Assembly (NCBI GenBank): GCA_030425055.1 | Contig: JAUHVN010000131.1 | Span: forward strand, 1 to 7,386 | Direction: 5' to 3' | Length of the DNA stretch: 7,386 nucleotides | DNA from: Actinomycetes bacterium | Lineage (GTDB): Bacteria; Actinomycetota; Actinomycetes; Actinomycetales; Microbacteriaceae | In this document: positions 6,017 through 7,386 of the stretch, piece by piece | Layout: each line of letters begins with the position of its first letter | Position numbering within the stretch: the stretch's first letter is position 1 | Position numbers and translations under genes: made by a program | The notes under the pieces: generated by a model | What the model saw: the letters and a program-made list of their open reading frames with translations, nothing else | Database searches by the model: none | What the model was told of the DNA's origin: nothing

Positions 6017-7386
6017 GCTTCGAGGTGACCGAGGCGTCGATCGCCGACCTGCGCGCCGCACTCGAGAGCGGAGCAGCGACCGCCGTCGACCTCGTGCGCG
6101 CGTACCTCGCGCGCGTCGACGCCTACGACGGACCCGACACCGAGACCGCACTGAACGCCGTCGTCGTGCGCAACCCCGACGTGCTCGCCGAGGCCGAGGC
6201 ATCCGACGCCCGGCGCGCCCGCGGCGAGACGCTCGGGCCGCTCGACGGCATCCCGTACACCGCGAAGGACAGCTACCTCGTGCGCGGGCTGACCGCGGCA
6301 TCCGGCAGCCCCGCGTTCGCCGATCTCGTCGCGCAGCACGACGCGTTCACGATCGAGCGGCTGCGCGGCGGCGGAGCGATCTGCCTCGGCCTCACCAACA
6401 TGCCGCCGATGGCCAACGGCGGCATGCAGCGCGGCGTCTACGGCCGCGCCGAGAGCCCCTACAACGCGGGGTTCCTGACCGCGCCGTTCGGCTCGGGCTC
6501 ATCGAACGGCTCGGGGACGGCCACTGCCGCGTCGTTCGCCGCATTCGGACTCGGCGAGGAGACGTGGTCGAGCGGCCGAGGACCGGCCTCGAACAACGCC
6601 CTGTGCGCCTACACGCCGTCGCGCGGAGTGATCTCGGTGCGCGGCAACTGGCCGCTCGTGCCCACCATGGACGTCGTCGTGCCGCAGACGCGCACGATGG
6701 CCGACCTGCTCGAAGTGCTCGAGGTCATCGTCGCCGACGACTCCGAGACCCGCGGCGACTTCTGGCGCCGGCAGCACTGGATCCCGATCCCGACGGCGTC
6801 GTCGGTGCGACCCGAGTCGTACCCCGCGCTCGCGCCGACGGATGCCGCCTCCGCGGCGTCGACCCTCGACGGCCTGCGCATCGGGGTTCCGCGCATGTAC
6901 ATCAACGCCGACGACGCCCCCGACGGCGAGGGGATCGGCGGTCCGACGGGTCGCCGCATCCGCACGCGCGACTCGGTGATCGAGCTGTGGCAGCAGGCCC
7001 GCCGCGACCTCGAAGCCGCCGGCGCGACGGTGGTCGAGGTCGACTTCCCGGCCGTCTCGAACTACGAGGGCGACCGCCCCGGCGCCCCCACGATCGCAAC
7101 GCGCGGCCTCGTCTCGCCCGACTACCTGCACCGCGAGATCGTCGACCTGTCGGCGTGGGGCTGGCAGGACTTCCTCGACGCCAACGGCGACCCGGCGCTG
7201 CGCGACCTCGCCGAGGTCGACGGCGCACGGATCTTCCCGCATCCCGACGGCGCGCTCCCCGATCGCTATACCGGCTTCGACGATGACATCGCCGAGTACC
7301 CGGACTGGGTCCGCGCGAACCCGGGTGTCGATCCGTGGACCGGAATGCCCGAGCTCGCTGAGGGGCTTCTGGGGCTCGAGGAGACG
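6013..7386 (+). CDS. Amidase-signature family hydrolase, C-terminus outside window
   Basis: The gene starts at ATG 6013, overlapping the deiminase stop in ATGA, and stays open for 458 codons to the right edge. It is an amidase-signature (GatA/FAAH-type) serine hydrolase that cleaves amide bonds. The Ser-cisSer-Lys triad is recognisable: K85 in TAKDSY, S163 in GSGSSNGS and S187 in GEETWSSGRGPA. The S163-S187 distance (24 residues) is the same as that between the two catalytic serines in mammalian FAAH. The motif around the nucleophile departs from the classical GTDTGGSIR-x-P, with E-T-W-S-S-G-R in its place. The later part keeps a LDGLRIGVPRMYI segment (about 285-297). There is no own ribosome site at proper spacing, so it probably depends on coupling to the upstream gene. 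The position directly after an agmatine deiminase suggests a role in hydrolysing the carbamoyl or another downstream amide product. That role is an inference. Confidence 0.85.
   Translation, partial: MSFEVTEASIADLRAALESGAATAVDLVRAYLARVDAYDGPDTETALNAVVVRNPDVLAEAEASDARRARGETLGPLDGIPYTAKDSYLVRGLTAASGSPAFADLVAQHDAFTIERLRGGGAICLGLTNMPPMANGGMQRGVYGRAESPYNAGFLTAPFGSGSSNGSGTATAASFAAFGLGEETWSSGRGPASNNALCAYTPSRGVISVRGNWPLVPTMDVVVPQTRTMADLLEVLEVIVADDSETRGDFWRRQHWIPIPTASSVRPESYPALAPTDAASAASTLDGLRIGVPRMYINADDAPDGEGIGGPTGRRIRTRDSVIELWQQARRDLEAAGATVVEVDFPAVSNYEGDRPGAPTIATRGLVSPDYLHREIVDLSAWGWQDFLDANGDPALRDLAEVDGARIFPHPDGALPDRYTGFDDDIAEYPDWVRANPGVDPWTGMPELAEGLLGLEET

Noticed and set aside
6499..7242. Minus-strand and plus-strand shadow frames across the amidase gene
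   Set aside because: The amidase triad, codon pattern and ATGA coupling strongly support the main frame.

Overview
The window is high-GC DNA with dense genes, short spacers and GC-ending codons. Together with many GGATGCC/GGCATCC words and mostly GAC/GCC/CTC codon use, this suggests an actinobacterium, most likely Microbacteriaceae (Microbacterium-like). The taxon is inferred from sequence style only.

Layout. (1) Bases 1-492 (+) hold the C-terminal end of a LysR-type regulator whose start lies outside the window. (2) Bases 513-2725 (-) form an apparent three-gene operon, read right to left: a small PQ-loop/SemiSWEET-like membrane protein, an amidohydrolase joined to it by a TAATG stop/start overlap, and a six-helix membrane protein of unknown function. 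The amidohydrolase is broken by a one-base frameshift near 2092-2096, caused by a real mutation or a sequence error. (3) Divergent from this operon, a MarR-family regulator (2789-3229, +) shares a 63-bp intergenic region with it. That region carries two identical 13-bp palindromes and a near-consensus sigma-70-type promoter for the operon, a typical autoregulated MarR arrangement. (4) Bases 3226-4194 (-) encode an agmatinase-family ureohydrolase whose stop overlaps the marR stop in a shared CTAG. Upstream on the same strand is a TetR/BetI-like regulator (4241-4885, -). (5) Divergent from tetR are an agmatine deiminase-family protein (4943-6016, +) and, overlapping it by ATGA, an amidase-signature hydrolase (6013 to beyond the right edge). 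The tetR/deiminase spacer contains a perfect 7-2-7 inverted repeat, a likely TetR operator.

How they may work together. The right half looks like a TetR-controlled cluster for guanidino/polyamine compounds. Agmatinase would release urea from agmatine (or a related guanidino compound), and agmatine deiminase would release ammonia and give N-carbamoylputrescine. The amidase sits where a carbamoylputrescine hydrolase would be expected, but it belongs to the amidase-signature family, not the nitrilase family. The left half looks like a MarR-controlled uptake-and-hydrolysis unit for an unknown small molecule. The enzyme families are clear, whereas substrates and regulatory ligands are inferred. 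No RNA genes, CRISPR arrays, insertion sequences or convincing intrinsic terminators were seen, and no stretch over 300 bases lacks a gene.
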